Positions 41,529 through 54,461 of a stretch of 64,000 nt of DNA are shown here, piece after piece. Position numbers and translations under genes: made by a program. The stretch covers positions 645,784 through 709,783 of the forward strand of contig NZ_JACGWS010000001.1 of NCBI RefSeq assembly GCF_014397005.1. The letters are read 5' to 3'. Position 1 is the first letter of the stretch. Each line of letters opens with the position of its first letter. The DNA comes from Kordia aestuariivivens. Lineage in GTDB: Bacteria; Bacteroidota; Bacteroidia; Flavobacteriales; Flavobacteriaceae. Under the pieces are notes generated by a model that was not told the DNA's origin, did not search any database, and was given only the letters and a program-made list of their open reading frames with translations.

Positions 41529-42716
41529 ATGGCAAAGGAAACTTTTGATCGTTCCAAACCGCACTTAAATATTGGTACTATTGGACACGTAGATCACGGT
41601 AAAACTACATTAACAGCTGCTATTACTAAAGTATTAGCTGATGCTGGTCTTTCTGAAGCAAGAGATTTCGATACAATCGATAACGCTCCTGAAGAAAAAG
41701 AAAGAGGTATTACAATTAATACATCGCACGTTGAGTATCAAACAGCAAACCGTCACTACGCACACGTTGACTGTCCAGGTCACGCCGATTATGTAAAGAA
41801 CATGGTAACTGGTGCTGCTCAAATGGATGGAGCTATATTAGTAGTAGCTGCTACAGATGGTCCAATGCCACAAACACGTGAGCATATCCTTTTAGGTCGT
41901 CAGGTAGGAATTCCAAGTATGGTCGTATTCTTAAACAAATGCGATATGGTAGATGATGAGGAATTATTAGAACTTGTTGATATGGAAGTAAGAGAATTAC
42001 TTTCTTTCTATGAGTATGATGGTGATAACGGACCTGTTATCCAAGGATCTGCTTTAGGAGCTTTAAATGGTGAGCAAAAATGGGTTGATACAGTAATGGA
42101 ATTAATGGAAGCTGTTGATGACTGGATTAAATTACCAAAGCGTGATGTTGAAAAAGATTTCTTAATGCCAATTGAAGATGTATTCTCAATTACAGGTCGT
42201 GGAACTGTTGCAACTGGTCGTATTGAAACTGGTGTAGCTAACACAGGTGATGCTGTTGAGATTATCGGTATGGGAGCTGGGAAATTAACTTCTACAGTTA
42301 CTGGAGTTGAAATGTTCCGTAAAATCCTTGATAGAGGAGAAGCAGGAGATAACGTAGGTATCTTATTAAGAGGTATTGAAAAGACTCAGATTAGTAGAGG
42401 TATGGTAATCTGTAAGCCAGGTTCTGTAAAACCACATGCTAAGTTTAAAGCTGAGGTATATGTATTGAAGAAAGAAGAAGGTGGACGTCACACTCCATTC
42501 CATAATAACTACCGTCCTCAATTTTACGTTCGTACTACGGATGTAACAGGAACTATCAACTTGCCAGAAGGTGTTGAGATGGTTATGCCAGGAGATAACT
42601 TAACAATTACTGTTGAGCTTATCAACACGATCGCAATGAACGTAGGTTTACGTTTTGCAATCCGTGAAGGTGGTAGAACTGTTGGTGCAGGTCAGGTAAC
42701 TGAAATTTTAGACTAA
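41529..42716 (+). CDS. tuf: Elongation factor Tu
   Basis: EF-Tu brings aminoacyl-tRNA to the ribosome as a GTP complex. The 395-residue protein has [10 protein letters not shown] (P-loop), DCPGHADYV (G3), NKCDMVDD (G4) and the SALGALNG region, then domains 2 and 3. It is placed in the tRNA cluster, a usual arrangement in bacteria. Its transcript probably ends at the hairpin 42741-42770, but read-through into tRNA-Trp and secE-nusG is likely. Confidence 0.99.
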   Translation: MAKETFDRSKPHLNIGTIGHVDHGKTTLTAAITKVLADAGLSEARDFDTIDNAPEEKERGITINTSHVEYQTANRHYAHVDCPGHADYVKNMVTGAAQMDGAILVVAATDGPMPQTREHILLGRQVGIPSMVVFLNKCDMVDDEELLELVDMEVRELLSFYEYDGDNGPVIQGSALGALNGEQKWVDTVMELMEAVDDWIKLPKRDVEKDFLMPIEDVFSITGRGTVATGRIETGVANTGDAVEIIGMGAGKLTSTVTGVEMFRKILDRGEAGDNVGILLRGIEKTQISRGMVICKPGSVKPHAKFKAEVYVLKKEEGGRHTPFHNNYRPQFYVRTTDVTGTINLPEGVEMVMPGDNLTITVELINTIAMNVGLRFAIREGGRTVGAGQVTEILD

Positions 42717-42740
42717 AAATAAGTCTGATTAAAAATAGTA

Positions 42741-42770
42741 GAGGTGTCCCGTTTTTCGGGGCGCCTTTTA
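42741..42770 (+). terminator. Hairpin between tuf and tRNA-Trp
   Basis: The arms gaggtgtcccg and cggggcgccttt (with G-U pairs) enclose a short T-rich loop and are followed by T residues. It may act as a partial terminator. Confidence 0.75.
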
Positions 42771-42776
42771 TAAAAT

Positions 42777-42849
42777 ACGGGTTTAGCTCAGTTGGTAGAG
42801 CACTGGTCTCCAAAACCAGGTGTCGGGAGTTCGAGCCTCTCAACCCGTG
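42777..42849 (+). tRNA. tRNA-Trp(CCA)
   Basis: The acceptor arms ACGGGTT and AACCCGT are paired. The anticodon stem CTGGT/ACCAG has a CTCCAAA loop, giving anticodon CCA. It lies 17 bases before secE. The tRNA is the sensor of the trp attenuator elsewhere in this window. Confidence 0.97.
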
Positions 42850-42865
42850 CTAATAAAATCACAAT

Positions 42866-43069
42866 ATGGCTGGTATAGTAAATTATATAAAAGAATCTTT
42901 CGAGGAGTTGAGAACCAATGTTACTTGGACAACTTGGCCAGAAGCACAGCGTTTAACAATTGTTGTTGCTGTTTTCTCAATTATATTCTCCATAGCAATT
43001 TGGGGAGTCGATACAGTCTTTTCAGAGTCGTTAGGTTATGTGTACGATGTAGTATTAGGTAAAAATTAA
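42866..43069 (+). CDS. secE: Preprotein translocase subunit SecE
   Basis: The 67-residue protein has one membrane segment (residues about 33-55, VVAVFSIIFSIAIWGVDTVF) preceded by KESFEELRTNVTWTTWPEA, the conserved amphipathic SecE region. Short SecE with a single membrane span is usual in Bacteroidota. It is followed 24 bases later by nusG, the common pairing. Confidence 0.95.
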   Translation: MAGIVNYIKESFEELRTNVTWTTWPEAQRLTIVVAVFSIIFSIAIWGVDTVFSESLGYVYDVVLGKN

Positions 43070-43093
43070 TCACTCTCAAAAATTATACTTATT

Positions 43094-43645
43094 ATGGCGG
43101 ATTCTAATGTAAAGAAATGGTATGTTGTGAGAGCTGTCAGTGGGCAGGAGAATAAAGTAAAAGCTTATATAGAAAGTGAAATTACTAGGCTAGGACTTGA
43201 AGATTATGTAGAAGAAGTTTTAGTTCCAACGGAAAAGGTAATTCAGATTCGTAATGGTAAAAAAGTAAACAAAGAAAGAGTTTACTTTCCAGGTTATATT
43301 ATGATTAAAGCAAATATAGCAGGAGAAGTAACGCATGTAATAAAATCAGTTACCAATGTAATAGGTTTCTTAGGGGAAGTAAAAGGAGGAGATCCTGTTC
43401 CATTAAGACAATCAGAAGTGAATAGAATGCTTGGTAAAGTGGATGAGCTAGCAGTGAAAACTGATAATGTTGCAATTCCATTTACAATAGGACAAACTAT
43501 AAAAGTAATTGACGGTCCTTTTAATGGTTTCAATGGAACTGTTGAAAAGATCAATGAAGAAAAACGTAAGTTAGAAGTAATGGTGAAAATTTTCGGAAGA
43601 AAAACACCTTTAGAGCTAAGTTACATGCAAGTAGAGAAAATATAA
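43094..43645 (+). CDS. nusG: Transcription termination/antitermination protein NusG
   Basis: The 183-residue protein has the NGN domain (KWYVVRAVSGQENKVKAYIE, PGYIMIKANI) and a KOW motif near the end (GQTIKVIDGPFNGFNGTVE). NusG binds RNA polymerase and links it to Rho or ribosome. It lies in the usual secE-nusG-rplK order. Confidence 0.97.
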   Translation: MADSNVKKWYVVRAVSGQENKVKAYIESEITRLGLEDYVEEVLVPTEKVIQIRNGKKVNKERVYFPGYIMIKANIAGEVTHVIKSVTNVIGFLGEVKGGDPVPLRQSEVNRMLGKVDELAVKTDNVAIPFTIGQTIKVIDGPFNGFNGTVEKINEEKRKLEVMVKIFGRKTPLELSYMQVEKI

Positions 43646-43719
43646 TTGTTACACATTATATATACACGTAACGCTTTTAGCTTCCAAACAAAAAGTGTTG
43701 CACAATTTAAAACAAGAAA

Positions 43720-44157
43720 ATGGCAAAAGAATTAAGTAAAGTAGTTAAACTACAAGTTAGGGGAGGTGCAGCGAATCCGTCGCCACCGGTTGGACCCGCT
43801 TTAGGTGCTGCCGGAGTTAATATCATGGAGTTCTGTAAGCAGTTTAATGCTAGAACACAAGATAAACAAGGGAAAGTAGTACCAGTTGTTATTTCTGTAT
43901 ACAAAGACAAGTCTTTTGACTTTGTAGTGAAAACAGCACCAGCAGCAGTTCAGCTGATGGAAGCGGCAAAGATTAAAAAAGGATCAGGAGAACCAAACCG
44001 TAAAAAGGTAGCAAGCGTAACTTGGGAACAAGTAAGAGCAATTGCTGAAGACAAAATGGTAGACTTAAATGCGTTTACTGCTGAGTCAGCAATGAGTATG
44101 GTTGCAGGAACTGCAAGATCTATGGGATTAACAGTATCTGGTGATAAACCTTTTTAA
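43720..44157 (+). CDS. rplK: 50S ribosomal protein uL11
   Basis: The 145-residue protein starts with [20 protein letters not shown], the uL11 hallmark, and ends in an rRNA-binding C-terminal domain ([16 protein letters not shown]). It forms the GTPase-centre stalk base with 23S rRNA. It is followed 11 bases later by rplA. Confidence 0.98.
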   Translation: MAKELSKVVKLQVRGGAANPSPPVGPALGAAGVNIMEFCKQFNARTQDKQGKVVPVVISVYKDKSFDFVVKTAPAAVQLMEAAKIKKGSGEPNRKKVASVTWEQVRAIAEDKMVDLNAFTAESAMSMVAGTARSMGLTVSGDKPF

Positions 44158-44168
44158 ATCTAAGAAAA

Positions 44169-44864
44169 ATGGGACGAGTAACAAAAAAACATAAAGAAGC
44201 TTTAGCTAAAGTTGACAGAAACAAAATGTATTCTGTCGCAGAAGCTTCAAGCTTAGTGAAAGAAATAACAAATGTAAAATTTGATGCGTCTGTTGATCTT
44301 GCTGTAAGATTAGGTGTTGATCCACGTAAAGCTAATCAAATGGTAAGAGGTGTTGTAACATTACCTCACGGAACAGGTAAAGACGTAAAAGTTTTAGCAT
44401 TAGTAACTCCAGACAAAGAAGCTGAAGCATCAGAAGCAGGAGCTGACTATGTTGGGTTAGATGAATACCTTCAGAAAATTAAAGGAGGATGGACAGATGT
44501 TGATGTAATCATCACTATGCCAAGTGTAATGGGTAAATTAGGACCTTTAGGTAGAATATTAGGGCCAAGAGGATTAATGCCAAACCCAAAGACTGGTACT
44601 GTAACTATGGACGTTGCTAAAGCTGTGACAGAAGTAAAAGCTGGTAAAATTGACTTTAAAGTTGATAAAACTGGTATTGTACACGCAGCAATAGGAAAGT
44701 CTTCATTCTCTGCAGACAAAATTCAAGGGAATGCAGATGAATTATTACAAACATTAATGAAGTTAAAGCCAACTGCGGCGAAAGGTACATACGTAAAAAG
44801 TATTTTTATGTCAAGTACAATGAGCCCAAGTATTGCTGTTGACCCGAAAACAATTGGTAGTTAA
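44169..44864 (+). CDS. rplA: 50S ribosomal protein uL1
   Basis: The 231-residue protein shows the uL1 signatures [20 protein letters not shown] and [15 protein letters not shown]. It binds 23S rRNA at the L1 stalk and in many bacteria represses the rplK-rplA mRNA. rplJ starts 14 bases after its stop. Confidence 0.98.
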   Translation: MGRVTKKHKEALAKVDRNKMYSVAEASSLVKEITNVKFDASVDLAVRLGVDPRKANQMVRGVVTLPHGTGKDVKVLALVTPDKEAEASEAGADYVGLDEYLQKIKGGWTDVDVIITMPSVMGKLGPLGRILGPRGLMPNPKTGTVTMDVAKAVTEVKAGKIDFKVDKTGIVHAAIGKSSFSADKIQGNADELLQTLMKLKPTAAKGTYVKSIFMSSTMSPSIAVDPKTIGS

Positions 44865-44878
44865 AAAACATCTTTATC

Positions 44879-45400
44879 ATGACTAAAGAAGAAAAATTAG
44901 TAGTAATAGAAGGATTAACTGCACAGTTAGCTGAAAATACAAATATTTACTTAACAGATATCTCTGGATTAAACGCTGATGCTACATCAGAATTAAGAAG
45001 AGCATGTTTCAAAAGTGATATTAAACTTGCAGTAATAAAGAACACATTGCTTGCAAAAGCAATGGAAGCTTCTGAAAAAGATTTTGGAGAACTTCCTGAT
45101 GTATTAAAAGGGAACACTTCACTAATGCTTTCAGAAACAGGGAACGCTCCTGCGAAATTAATCAAAGACTTCAGAAAGAAAAGAAAATCTGAAAAGCCAC
45201 TATTAAAAGGTGCCTTTATTGAGTCTGCGGTTTATGTAGGAAATGAGCAATTAGATGTCTTAGTTGATATCAAATCTAGAGAAGAACTTATTGGAGAAAT
45301 CATCGGATTATTACAATCTCCTGCTAAGAACGTTGTTTCAGCGCTTCAATCTGGAGGTGGTAAATTAGCTGGTATCATCAAAACATTATCTGAAAGATAA
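44879..45400 (+). CDS. rplJ: 50S ribosomal protein uL10
   Basis: The 173-residue protein has the uL10 pattern (TDISGLNADATSELRRACFK, KNTLLAKAME) and a C-terminal helix that binds L7/L12 dimers. The L10-L12 complex often represses its own operon. The 64-base gap to rplL is AT-rich. Confidence 0.97.
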   Translation: MTKEEKLVVIEGLTAQLAENTNIYLTDISGLNADATSELRRACFKSDIKLAVIKNTLLAKAMEASEKDFGELPDVLKGNTSLMLSETGNAPAKLIKDFRKKRKSEKPLLKGAFIESAVYVGNEQLDVLVDIKSREELIGEIIGLLQSPAKNVVSALQSGGGKLAGIIKTLSER

Positions 45401-45464
45401 TACAAAAAGTACGCACTTAATAAAACAAATATTTAACAAAAACATTATTTTAAAACGATAGAAA

Positions 45465-45839
45465 ATGGCAGATTTAAAAGAATTCGCAGAACAATTAGTT
45501 AACCTTACAGTAAAAGAAGTTAACGAATTAGCAGGTATATTAAAAGATGAGCACGGTATTGAGCCAGCTGCTGCTGCTGTAGCAGTTGCTGCAGGTCCTG
45601 CAGGTGGAGGAGACGAAGCTGACGAGCAAACTGAGTTTGACGTTATCTTAAAAGCTGCTGGTGGTTCTAAATTAGCAGTAGTTAAGTTAGTAAAAGAATT
45701 AACTGGTTTAGGTCTTAAAGAAGCTAAAGCAATTGTTGATTCAGCACCAGCTGCAGTAAAAGAAGCAGTAACTAAAGATGAGGCTGAAGGTCTTAAAGCA
45801 TCTTTAGAAGAAGCAGGAGCAGAGGTTGAGCTTAAGTAA
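45465..45839 (+). CDS. rplL: 50S ribosomal protein bL12
   Basis: The 124-residue acidic protein has an N-terminal dimerisation part, an Ala/Gly-rich hinge ([17 protein letters not shown]) and the C-terminal domain [20 protein letters not shown]. It forms the stalk that recruits GTPase factors. It is followed by a large hairpin before rpoB. Confidence 0.98.
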   Translation: MADLKEFAEQLVNLTVKEVNELAGILKDEHGIEPAAAAVAVAAGPAGGGDEADEQTEFDVILKAAGGSKLAVVKLVKELTGLGLKEAKAIVDSAPAAVKEAVTKDEAEGLKASLEEAGAEVELK

Positions 45840-45861
45840 GCTTACCAAGCTATAAAAACTT

Positions 45862-45904
45862 GGTTTAGGTCTTTGGGAGTATCCCTAAGACCTAAACCCT
45901 TTTG
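45862..45904 (+). terminator. rplL-rpoB intergenic attenuator hairpin
   Basis: The arms ggtttaggtctt and aagacctaaacc form a 12-pair stem, extended inward by GGGA/TCCC, and are followed by CTTTT. It lies inside the rplL-rpoB gap where E. coli has a partial terminator, so it probably lowers transcription into rpoBC relative to the ribosomal genes. Confidence 0.85.
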
Positions 45905-45963
45905 TGTATATAAGCGTGAATACGTTTTATTTTATTTTATTTTAATCATAATACTGTCCATTG

Positions 45964-48900
45964 ATGTTCACAAATCAGACTGAAAGATTAAATTTCGCCT
46001 CGGCAAAACATACACCTGATTATCCAGATTTCCTAGATATTCAGATTAAGTCATTCCAAGATTTCTTTCAATTAGAGACGAAATCGGAAGAGCGTGGTGA
46101 AGAAGGATTATACAACACCTTCCAAGAAAACTTTCCAATTACAGACACCCGTAATCAATTCGTATTAGAATTTCTTGATTACTTCGTCGACCCACCTAGA
46201 TACAATATTCAAGAATGTATTGAAAGAGGATTAACATATAGTGTGCCATTAAAAGCACGTTTAAAACTATATTGTACAGATCCAGAGCATGAAGACTTTG
46301 AAACCATTGTACAAGATGTATATTTAGGAACCATTCCTTACATGACTCCAAGTGGAACGTTCTGTATCAATGGAGCTGAACGTGTAGTAGTTTCTCAATT
46401 ACACCGTTCTCCAGGAGTATTTTTTGGACAATCTTTCCATGCAAATGGAACTAAGTTATATTCTGCCAGAGTAATTCCTTTTAAAGGATCATGGATAGAA
46501 TTTGCTACTGATATCAATAGTGTAATGTATGCATATATTGATAGAAAGAAAAAACTACCTGTAACAACACTATTTAGAGCTATCGGATTTGAAAGTGATA
46601 AAGATATCCTTGAGATATTTGACCTTGCTGAAGAAGTGAAAGTTTCTAAAAGTGGACTTAAAAAAGTATTAGGTCGCAAGTTAGCTGCACGTGTATTAAA
46701 TACATGGCATGAAGACTTCGTAGATGAAGATACAGGAGAAGTAGTATCTATTGAGCGTAATGAAATCGTTCTTGATAGAGATACTGTTTTAGAAAAAGAA
46801 CACATAGAAGAAATCGTGGAAGCTGGTGTAAAAACTGTTCTTTTACATAAAGAAGAAAACCAAGCTGGTGATTACGCGATTATCCATAATACATTACAAA
46901 AAGATCCTACGAACTCTGAAAAAGAAGCCGTAGAGCATATTTATCGTCAATTACGTAATGCTGAGCCGCCAGATGAGGAAACAGCACGTGGTATTATCGA
47001 TAAACTATTTTTCTCTGACCAAAGATATAATCTTGGTGGAGTAGGTCGTTACCGTATGAACAAAAAGTTAGGATTGAATATCGATATGGATAAGCAAGTC
47101 TTAACGAAGGAAGATATCATTACGATCATCAAATACTTAATTGAGTTAATCAACTCTAAAGCAGAAATTGATGATATTGATCACTTATCTAACAGACGTG
47201 TTCGTACAGTAGGAGAACAATTAGCACAACAATTCGGTGTTGGACTTGCACGTATGGCAAGAACAATCCGTGAGCGTATGAACGTTAGAGATAACGAGGT
47301 ATTTACACCAATCGATTTGATTAATGCTAAAACCTTATCATCTGTAATTAATTCATTCTTCGGAACGAATCAGTTGTCTCAGTTTATGGATCAAACAAAT
47401 CCATTAGCAGAAATCACACACAAGCGTCGTCTATCGGCTTTAGGACCTGGAGGACTTTCAAGAGAAAGAGCAGGTTTCGAAGTACGTGATGTTCACTATA
47501 CACACTACGGACGTTTATGTCCTATTGAAACACCAGAAGGTCCAAACATTGGATTGATATCTTCTCTTGGAGTATTTGCGAAAGTAAACTCTATGGGATT
47601 CTTAGAAACTCCGTATCGTAAGGTAGAGAATGGAAAAGTTGATATCCATAAGTTTGCATACTTAAGTGCTGAAGAAGAAGAAGGAATGAAAATTTCACAA
47701 GCAAACATTCCAACAACTGAAGACGGTACCATCAGTGTTGAAAAAGTAATTGCGCGTGAAGAAGGAGATTTTCCAGTAGTATCTCCATCAGAAATCGATT
47801 ATACGGATGTTGCACCAAATCAAATTGCATCAATCTCTGCATCGTTAATTCCTTTCTTGGAACATGATGATGCCAACCGTGCATTGATGGGATCAAACAT
47901 GATGCGTCAAGCAGTACCATTATTACGTCCACAATCTCCAATCGTAGGAACAGGATTAGAGCGCCAAGTAGCTTCTGATTCTAGAGTATTGATAAATGCT
48001 GAAGGCGATGGATTGGCTGAATATGTAGATGCAAATAAAATTACAATCAAGTACGATCGTACAGATGAAGAAAAGTTAGTAAGTTTTGATGGAGACTCAA
48101 AAACATACAACTTAATCAAATTCCGTAAAACGAATCAAAGTACATCTATTAACCTAAAGCCAATCGTAAGAAAAGGTGATAGAGTTAAAAAAGGACAAGT
48201 ACTTTGTGAAGGATATGCAACTCAAAAAGGTGAACTAGCACTTGGACGAAACATGAAGGTTGCCTTCATGCCTTGGAAAGGATATAACTTTGAGGATGCA
48301 ATTGTAATCTCTGAAAAAGTAGTTCGTGAAGATATTTTCACATCTATTCACATTGATGAATATTCAATGGATGTTAGAGATACAAAATTAGGAGCTGAAG
48401 AATTAACCAATGACATTCCAAACGTTTCAGAAGAAGCTACAAAAGATTTAGATGAAAATGGAATGATTAGAGTTGGAGCTGAAGTAAAACCTGGCGACAT
48501 TCTAATTGGTAAAATTACTCCAAAAGGAGAATCAGATCCAACACCAGAAGAAAAATTATTACGTGCAATCTTCGGAGACAAAGCAGGTGATGTAAAAGAT
48601 GCTTCATTAAAAGCATCTCCATCATTACACGGAGTTGTAATTAATAAAAAATTATTCGCAAGAGCAATCAAAGACAAGCGTAAAAGAGCTAAAGATAAAG
48701 AGGAAATCGCAACTTTAGAACTTGAATACACGGTTAAATTTGGAGAACTAAGAGAAGTACTAATTGATAAGTTATTTACACTTGTGAATGGTAAAACCTC
48801 TCAAGGAGTTCAAAATGATCTTGGAGAAGAAGTATTACCAAAAGGGAAAAAGTTTACCTTAAAAATGTTAAACGCTGTTGAAGATTACGCGCATTTAACA

Positions 48901-49773
48901 GGAGGAACTTGGACTACTGATGATGATACAAACACTGCTATTGCAGATTTAGTACACAACTATAAAATCAAACTTAATGACCTTCAAGGAGCATTAAGAA
49001 GAGATAAATTTACAATATCCGTTGGAGATGAATTACCAGCAGGAATTTTAAAACTTGCAAAAGTGTATATCGCTAAAAAGCGTAAACTAAAAGTAGGTGA
49101 TAAAATGGCAGGTCGTCACGGAAACAAAGGTATTGTAGCACGTATCGTACGTCAGGAAGATATGCCTTTCTTAGAAGACGGTACACCAGTTGATATTGTA
49201 TTGAATCCATTAGGAGTACCTTCTCGTATGAATATCGGTCAGATTTATGAAACGGTATTAGGATGGGCAGGAGAAAAACTAGATAAAAAATATGCAACGC
49301 CAATCTTTGATGGGGCTTCATTAGATCAAATTAATGAAATCACTGATGAAGCGGGTGTTCCAAGATTTGGACATACATACCTTTACGATGGTGGAACAGG
49401 AGAACGTTTCGATCAACCAGCAACAGTAGGTATTATTTACATGCTGAAACTAGGACACATGGTAGATGATAAAATGCACGCACGTTCAATAGGACCGTAC
49501 TCATTAATTACGCAACAACCATTAGGTGGTAAAGCGCAATTTGGAGGACAACGTTTTGGAGAAATGGAAGTTTGGGCATTAGAAGCGTATGGTGCATCTA
49601 GTACACTAAGAGAAATACTGACTGTAAAATCTGATGATGTAATTGGTAGAGCTAAAACATACGAAGCAATCGTAAAAGGTGAACCAATGCCAGAACCAGG
49701 ATTACCTGAATCATTCAATGTATTAATGCATGAATTGAAAGGTCTTGGATTAGACATTAGATTAGAAGAATAA
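45964..49773 (+). CDS. rpoB: RNA polymerase beta subunit
   Basis: The 1269-residue protein is the RNA polymerase beta subunit. The rifampicin region is seen as [20 protein letters not shown] followed by [14 protein letters not shown], with conserved H, R and S positions. [10 protein letters not shown] and [20 protein letters not shown] mark the catalytic-side C-terminus. I use the ATG at 45964; a TTG at 45961 is an alternative of one residue. rpoC follows after 68 bases. Confidence 0.99.
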   Translation: MFTNQTERLNFASAKHTPDYPDFLDIQIKSFQDFFQLETKSEERGEEGLYNTFQENFPITDTRNQFVLEFLDYFVDPPRYNIQECIERGLTYSVPLKARLKLYCTDPEHEDFETIVQDVYLGTIPYMTPSGTFCINGAERVVVSQLHRSPGVFFGQSFHANGTKLYSARVIPFKGSWIEFATDINSVMYAYIDRKKKLPVTTLFRAIGFESDKDILEIFDLAEEVKVSKSGLKKVLGRKLAARVLNTWHEDFVDEDTGEVVSIERNEIVLDRDTVLEKEHIEEIVEAGVKTVLLHKEENQAGDYAIIHNTLQKDPTNSEKEAVEHIYRQLRNAEPPDEETARGIIDKLFFSDQRYNLGGVGRYRMNKKLGLNIDMDKQVLTKEDIITIIKYLIELINSKAEIDDIDHLSNRRVRTVGEQLAQQFGVGLARMARTIRERMNVRDNEVFTPIDLINAKTLSSVINSFFGTNQLSQFMDQTNPLAEITHKRRLSALGPGGLSRERAGFEVRDVHYTHYGRLCPIETPEGPNIGLISSLGVFAKVNSMGFLETPYRKVENGKVDIHKFAYLSAEEEEGMKISQANIPTTEDGTISVEKVIAREEGDFPVVSPSEIDYTDVAPNQIASISASLIPFLEHDDANRALMGSNMMRQAVPLLRPQSPIVGTGLERQVASDSRVLINAEGDGLAEYVDANKITIKYDRTDEEKLVSFDGDSKTYNLIKFRKTNQSTSINLKPIVRKGDRVKKGQVLCEGYATQKGELALGRNMKVAFMPWKGYNFEDAIVISEKVVREDIFTSIHIDEYSMDVRDTKLGAEELTNDIPNVSEEATKDLDENGMIRVGAEVKPGDILIGKITPKGESDPTPEEKLLRAIFGDKAGDVKDASLKASPSLHGVVINKKLFARAIKDKRKRAKDKEEIATLELEYTVKFGELREVLIDKLFTLVNGKTSQGVQNDLGEEVLPKGKKFTLKMLNAVEDYAHLTGGTWTTDDDTNTAIADLVHNYKIKLNDLQGALRRDKFTISVGDELPAGILKLAKVYIAKKRKLKVGDKMAGRHGNKGIVARIVRQEDMPFLEDGTPVDIVLNPLGVPSRMNIGQIYETVLGWAGEKLDKKYATPIFDGASLDQINEITDEAGVPRFGHTYLYDGGTGERFDQPATVGIIYMLKLGHMVDDKMHARSIGPYSLITQQPLGGKAQFGGQRFGEMEVWALEAYGASSTLREILTVKSDDVIGRAKTYEAIVKGEPMPEPGLPESFNVLMHELKGLGLDIRLEE

Positions 49774-49841
49774 ATATTAAATGCCGTGTAGCGTAAAGTT
49801 GCACGGCTATAAGTACACATAATTCATTATCAACCATTAGT

Positions 49842-52800
49842 ATGGCAAGAAATAAAGATAAGAATACTGTAAAGAGATTTAATAAAATCTCAATAGGTTT
49901 AGCCTCTCCAGAGTCTATATTAGCAGCGTCAAAAGGTGAAGTGCTAAAACCTGAAACAATCAACTATCGTACACACAAACCTGAGCGTGACGGACTTTTC
50001 TGTGAACGTATCTTTGGACCTGTAAAGGATTACGAATGTGCTTGTGGTAAATACAAGAGAATTCGTTACAAAGGAATCGTTTGTGATCGATGTGGTGTTG
50101 AAGTAACAGAAAAAAAAGTACGTAGAGATAGAGTTGGACATATCAACTTAGTTGTGCCTGTTGCACATATATGGTATTTCCGTTCGTTACCAAACAAAAT
50201 AGGATACCTTTTAGGGTTGCCGTCTAAGAAATTAGATATGATCATTTACTACGAACGTTATGTAGTAATTCAGCCAGGTGAAGCTAAAAATGAAGCTGGT
50301 GAGCCAGTTCAAAAAATGGATTTCCTTACGGAAGAAGAATACCTAAATATCTTAGAATCTCTTCCACAAGAAAACCTATACCTAGACGATACTGACCCTA
50401 ACAAGTTTATCGCTAAAATGGGTGCTGAATGTTTAATTGAACTATTGTCAAGAATAGACTTAGATCAATTATCATTCGACTTAAGACACAAAGCAAACAA
50501 CGAAACATCAAAACAACGTAAAACGGAAGCGTTAAAGCGTTTACAAGTGGTTGAAGCTTTACGTGATGCGAACAAAAATCGTGAAAACCATCCAGAATGG
50601 ATGATCATGAAAGTTGTTCCTGTAATTCCACCAGAATTACGTCCGTTAGTACCATTAGATGGTGGTCGTTTTGCAACGTCTGATTTAAATGATTTATACC
50701 GTAGAGTAATTATCAGAAACAATCGTTTAAAAAGATTAATGGAGATCAAAGCTCCTGAAGTAATCTTACGTAACGAGAAGCGTATGCTTCAAGAATCTGT
50801 AGATTCATTATTCGATAACACGCGTAAATCATCAGCTGTAAAAACGGATTCTAACAGACCATTAAAATCATTATCAGATTCCTTAAAAGGTAAGCAAGGA
50901 CGTTTCCGTCAAAACTTACTTGGAAAACGTGTGGATTATTCTGCTCGTTCGGTAATTGTTGTAGGTCCAGAATTAAAATTATTCGAATGTGGATTGCCTA
51001 AAAATATGGCAGCGGAACTTTACAAGCCTTTCGTAATTAGAAAACTAATTGAAAGAGGAATTGTAAAAACTGTAAAATCTGCAAAGAAAATTATAGACAA
51101 GAAAGAACCAGTAGTTTGGGATATTCTTGACAACGTTATTAAAGGTCATCCAGTATTACTAAACCGTGCGCCTACGCTGCACAGACTTGGTATACAAGCG
51201 TTCCAGCCTAAACTGATTGAAGGAAAAGCAATTCAGTTACACCCATTAGTATGTACGGCATTCAACGCCGATTTTGATGGGGATCAAATGGCAGTTCACT
51301 TACCATTAGGACCAGAAGCAATCTTAGAAGCACAACTACTAATGTTAGCTTCTCACAACATTCTGAATCCAGCAAATGGTTCACCAATTACAGTACCTTC
51401 TCAGGATATGGTACTTGGTTTATACTATATGACAAAGTTGCGTAAATCTACTCCAGATCGTAAAATCAAAGGAGAAGGGTTAACATTTTACTCTGCTGAA
51501 GAAGTAATAATGGCGTACAATGAAAAGCAGATAGAGTTGAATGCTTCTATGAAAATTAGAACCATGGACTTTAATGAAGAAGGGAAATTAGTTCCTCAAA
51601 TCATTGAAACAACTGTTGGACGTGTACTTTTCAACGAAAAAGTGCCTGCGCAAGCTGGTTATATCAATGAAGTATTAACGAAAAAATCGTTGCGTAATAT
51701 TATTGGTGATATCTTAAGAGTTACCGATATTCCTACGACAGCAAACTTCTTAGATGAAATCAAGAATCTTGGATACGGATTTGCCTTTAGAGGTGGATTA
51801 TCATTCAGTTTAGGAGATATTATCATTCCAAAAGAAAAGCAATCGTTAATTGACAATGCGAACAAAGAAGTTGATAAAATTACCATGAGTTATAACATGG
51901 GATTAATTACCAACAACGAACGTTACAACCAAGTAATTGACAGATGGACAACAACGAATGCAAACCTTACGGAGTTGTCTATGAAGCACATTAGTGAAGA
52001 TCAACAAGGATTTAACTCTGTGTATATGATGCTTGATTCTGGAGCCCGTGGTTCTAAAGAACAAATACGTCAGTTAACAGGTATGCGTGGATTAATGGCG
52101 AAACCGAAAAAATCGACTGCCGGTGGTGGAGAAATTATTGAAAACCCGATTCTTTCTAACTTTAAAGAAGGATTATCGATCTTAGAATACTTTATCTCTA
52201 CACACGGTGCACGTAAAGGTCTTGCCGATACCGCATTAAAAACTGCCGATGCAGGATACTTAACACGTCGTTTAGTAGATGTATCTCAAGATGTAATTGT
52301 GAACATTCATGATTGTGAAACATTAAGAGGTGTTGAAGTAAAAGCATTAAAGAAAAATGAAGATGTTGTTGAGCCATTAAAAGAACGTATTCTTGGTAGA
52401 GTTGCATTGCAAAATGTATACAATCCATTAACAGAAGAAGTTTTAGTAGCGGCCGGACAAGAAATTTCAGAAGAAATTGCTCAAACTATAGAAGACTCAC
52501 CAGTAGAATCAGTAGAAGTAAGATCTCCATTAGCATGTGAAGCGCAAAAAGGTATTTGTGCAAAATGTTACGGAAGAAATCTCTCTACAAATAAAATGGT
52601 TCAAATTGGAGAAGCTGTAGGAGTTGTTGCTGCACAATCTATTGGAGAACCTGGTACACAGTTAACACTACGTACATTCCACATGGGAGGAACAGCAAGT
52701 AATATTTCTGAAGAAAACCAATTACGTGCTAAATTTGGCGGTGTAGCTGAAATCGAAGAACTAAAAACAGTTCTTGGAGAGAATGCGCAAGGCGAAATGG

Positions 52801-54140
52801 TTGATATCGTAATTTCTCGTACATCTGAAATTAAAGTATACGACAAGAAAACAGGTATTACCTTAAGTACAAATAACATTCCTTATGGGTCAGCAATTTT
52901 CGTGAAAAGTGGAGACACTATCGCTAAAAATGATCCTATTTGTCAGTGGGATCCATATAACGGTGTAATTATCTCTGAATTTGCTGGAAAAATTCAATAT
53001 GAAAACATCGAACAAGGTGTTACTTTCCAAGTAGAAATTGATGAGCAAACAGGATTCCAAGAAAAAGTAATTTCTGAATCAAGAAATAAAAAATTAATTC
53101 CAACACTTCAAATTTTAAATACTAAAGGAGAAGTACAACGTTCATACAACTTACCAGTAGGTTCTCACTTAATGGTAGATGACAATGAAAAGATTAAAGT
53201 TGGTAAAATTTTAGTTAAAATACCTCGTAAGTCTGCTAAATCTGGAGATATTACAGGAGGTTTACCACGTGTAACAGAATTATTTGAAGCGCGTAACCCT
53301 TCTAATCCAGCAGTAGTGTCTGAGATTGATGGTGTAGTTTCTTTTGGTAAAATCAAAAGAGGTAACCGTGAAATCATTGTAGAGTCTAAATTTGAAGACG
53401 TAAGAAAATATTTAGTAAAACTTTCAAATCAAATTTTAGTACAAGAAAATGATTACGTAAGAGCAGGAATGCCACTTTCGGATGGTTCTATTACGCCAAA
53501 TGACATCTTAAACATTAAAGGACCTTCTGCAGTACAGCAGTACTTAGTAAATGAAGTACAAGAAGTATATCGTTTACAAGGAGTAAAAATTAATGATAAG
53601 CACTTTGAAGTAATCGTTCGTCAAATGATGCGTAAAGTAAGAATTGGAGATCCAGGAGATACAATCTTCTTAGAAAACCAATTAATACACAAGTCTGATT
53701 TCATTAGAGAGAATGACAATCTTTACGGTCAAAAAGTAGTTGAAGACGCAGGTGACTCAGAAAACTTCAAGCCAGGGCAAATCCTTTCTCCAAGAGAATT
53801 GAGAGATGAAAACTCTGTGTTAAGAAGAGCTGATAAACAATTAGTATCTGCAAGAGATATTGTTCCGGCAACGGCAACACCAATCTTACAAGGTATTACA
53901 AGAGCTTCATTACAGACGAAATCATTCATCTCAGCAGCATCATTCCAGGAAACAACAAAAGTACTGAACGAAGCAGCTGTAAGTGGTAAGATTGATTCAC
54001 TTGAAGGATTAAAAGAAAATGTAATTGTTGGACATAGAATTCCAGCAGGAACAGGAATGCGTAAGTACGATGATATCATTGTAGGTTCGAAAGAAGAATA
54101 CAACGAAATCATGGCTGCCAAGCATGAAATAAACTTTTAA
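49842..54140 (+). CDS. rpoC: RNA polymerase beta' subunit
   Basis: The 1432-residue protein has the N-terminal zinc site ([19 protein letters not shown]), the active-site motif [12 protein letters not shown] that binds the catalytic magnesium, and the second zinc site with [15 protein letters not shown]. Length and motif order are normal. It stops 3 bases before the DUF3467 gene. Confidence 0.99.
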   Translation: MARNKDKNTVKRFNKISIGLASPESILAASKGEVLKPETINYRTHKPERDGLFCERIFGPVKDYECACGKYKRIRYKGIVCDRCGVEVTEKKVRRDRVGHINLVVPVAHIWYFRSLPNKIGYLLGLPSKKLDMIIYYERYVVIQPGEAKNEAGEPVQKMDFLTEEEYLNILESLPQENLYLDDTDPNKFIAKMGAECLIELLSRIDLDQLSFDLRHKANNETSKQRKTEALKRLQVVEALRDANKNRENHPEWMIMKVVPVIPPELRPLVPLDGGRFATSDLNDLYRRVIIRNNRLKRLMEIKAPEVILRNEKRMLQESVDSLFDNTRKSSAVKTDSNRPLKSLSDSLKGKQGRFRQNLLGKRVDYSARSVIVVGPELKLFECGLPKNMAAELYKPFVIRKLIERGIVKTVKSAKKIIDKKEPVVWDILDNVIKGHPVLLNRAPTLHRLGIQAFQPKLIEGKAIQLHPLVCTAFNADFDGDQMAVHLPLGPEAILEAQLLMLASHNILNPANGSPITVPSQDMVLGLYYMTKLRKSTPDRKIKGEGLTFYSAEEVIMAYNEKQIELNASMKIRTMDFNEEGKLVPQIIETTVGRVLFNEKVPAQAGYINEVLTKKSLRNIIGDILRVTDIPTTANFLDEIKNLGYGFAFRGGLSFSLGDIIIPKEKQSLIDNANKEVDKITMSYNMGLITNNERYNQVIDRWTTTNANLTELSMKHISEDQQGFNSVYMMLDSGARGSKEQIRQLTGMRGLMAKPKKSTAGGGEIIENPILSNFKEGLSILEYFISTHGARKGLADTALKTADAGYLTRRLVDVSQDVIVNIHDCETLRGVEVKALKKNEDVVEPLKERILGRVALQNVYNPLTEEVLVAAGQEISEEIAQTIEDSPVESVEVRSPLACEAQKGICAKCYGRNLSTNKMVQIGEAVGVVAAQSIGEPGTQLTLRTFHMGGTASNISEENQLRAKFGGVAEIEELKTVLGENAQGEMVDIVISRTSEIKVYDKKTGITLSTNNIPYGSAIFVKSGDTIAKNDPICQWDPYNGVIISEFAGKIQYENIEQGVTFQVEIDEQTGFQEKVISESRNKKLIPTLQILNTKGEVQRSYNLPVGSHLMVDDNEKIKVGKILVKIPRKSAKSGDITGGLPRVTELFEARNPSNPAVVSEIDGVVSFGKIKRGNREIIVESKFEDVRKYLVKLSNQILVQENDYVRAGMPLSDGSITPNDILNIKGPSAVQQYLVNEVQEVYRLQGVKINDKHFEVIVRQMMRKVRIGDPGDTIFLENQLIHKSDFIRENDNLYGQKVVEDAGDSENFKPGQILSPRELRDENSVLRRADKQLVSARDIVPATATPILQGITRASLQTKSFISAASFQETTKVLNEAAVSGKIDSLEGLKENVIVGHRIPAGTGMRKYDDIIVGSKEEYNEIMAAKHEINF

Positions 54141-54143
54141 TAC

Positions 54144-54455
54144 ATGAACAACGACAAAGCAAACGAAAAGCAAATCAACATAGAGTTGGATGATGCAATT
54201 GCAGAAGGAATTTATTCCAACTTAGCAATCATCAATCATTCCGCTTCAGAATTTGTAGTAGATTTTGTAAACATTATGCCTGGGCGACCAAAGGCAAAAG
54301 TAAAATCTAGAATTGTATTAACACCACAACATGCAAAACGATTAATGAAGGCATTAGGTGAAAACATACAACGCTTTGAAAAAGCTCATGGACAAATTAA
54401 AGAATTTGAACATCCTACAATTCCAATGAACTTTGGACCGACAGGAGAAGCATAA
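54144..54455 (+). CDS. DUF3467 protein
   Basis: The 103-residue protein contains INIELDDAIAEGIYSNLAII and SEFVVDFVNIMPGRPKAKV, a pattern of the DUF3467 family found directly after rpoC in many Bacteroidota. The function is unknown. The 3-base spacing from rpoC and the shared terminator at 54462-54492 show that it belongs to the rpoBC transcript. It may be a small polymerase-associated protein, but that is inference. Confidence 0.88.
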   Translation: MNNDKANEKQINIELDDAIAEGIYSNLAIINHSASEFVVDFVNIMPGRPKAKVKSRIVLTPQHAKRLMKALGENIQRFEKAHGQIKEFEHPTIPMNFGPTGEA

Positions 54456-54461
54456 ACTAAA

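Noticed and set aside
42622..42843. Minus-strand reading frame overlapping tRNA-Trp and the tuf end
   Set aside because: Antisense to tRNA-Trp and to tuf; no independent coding signal.
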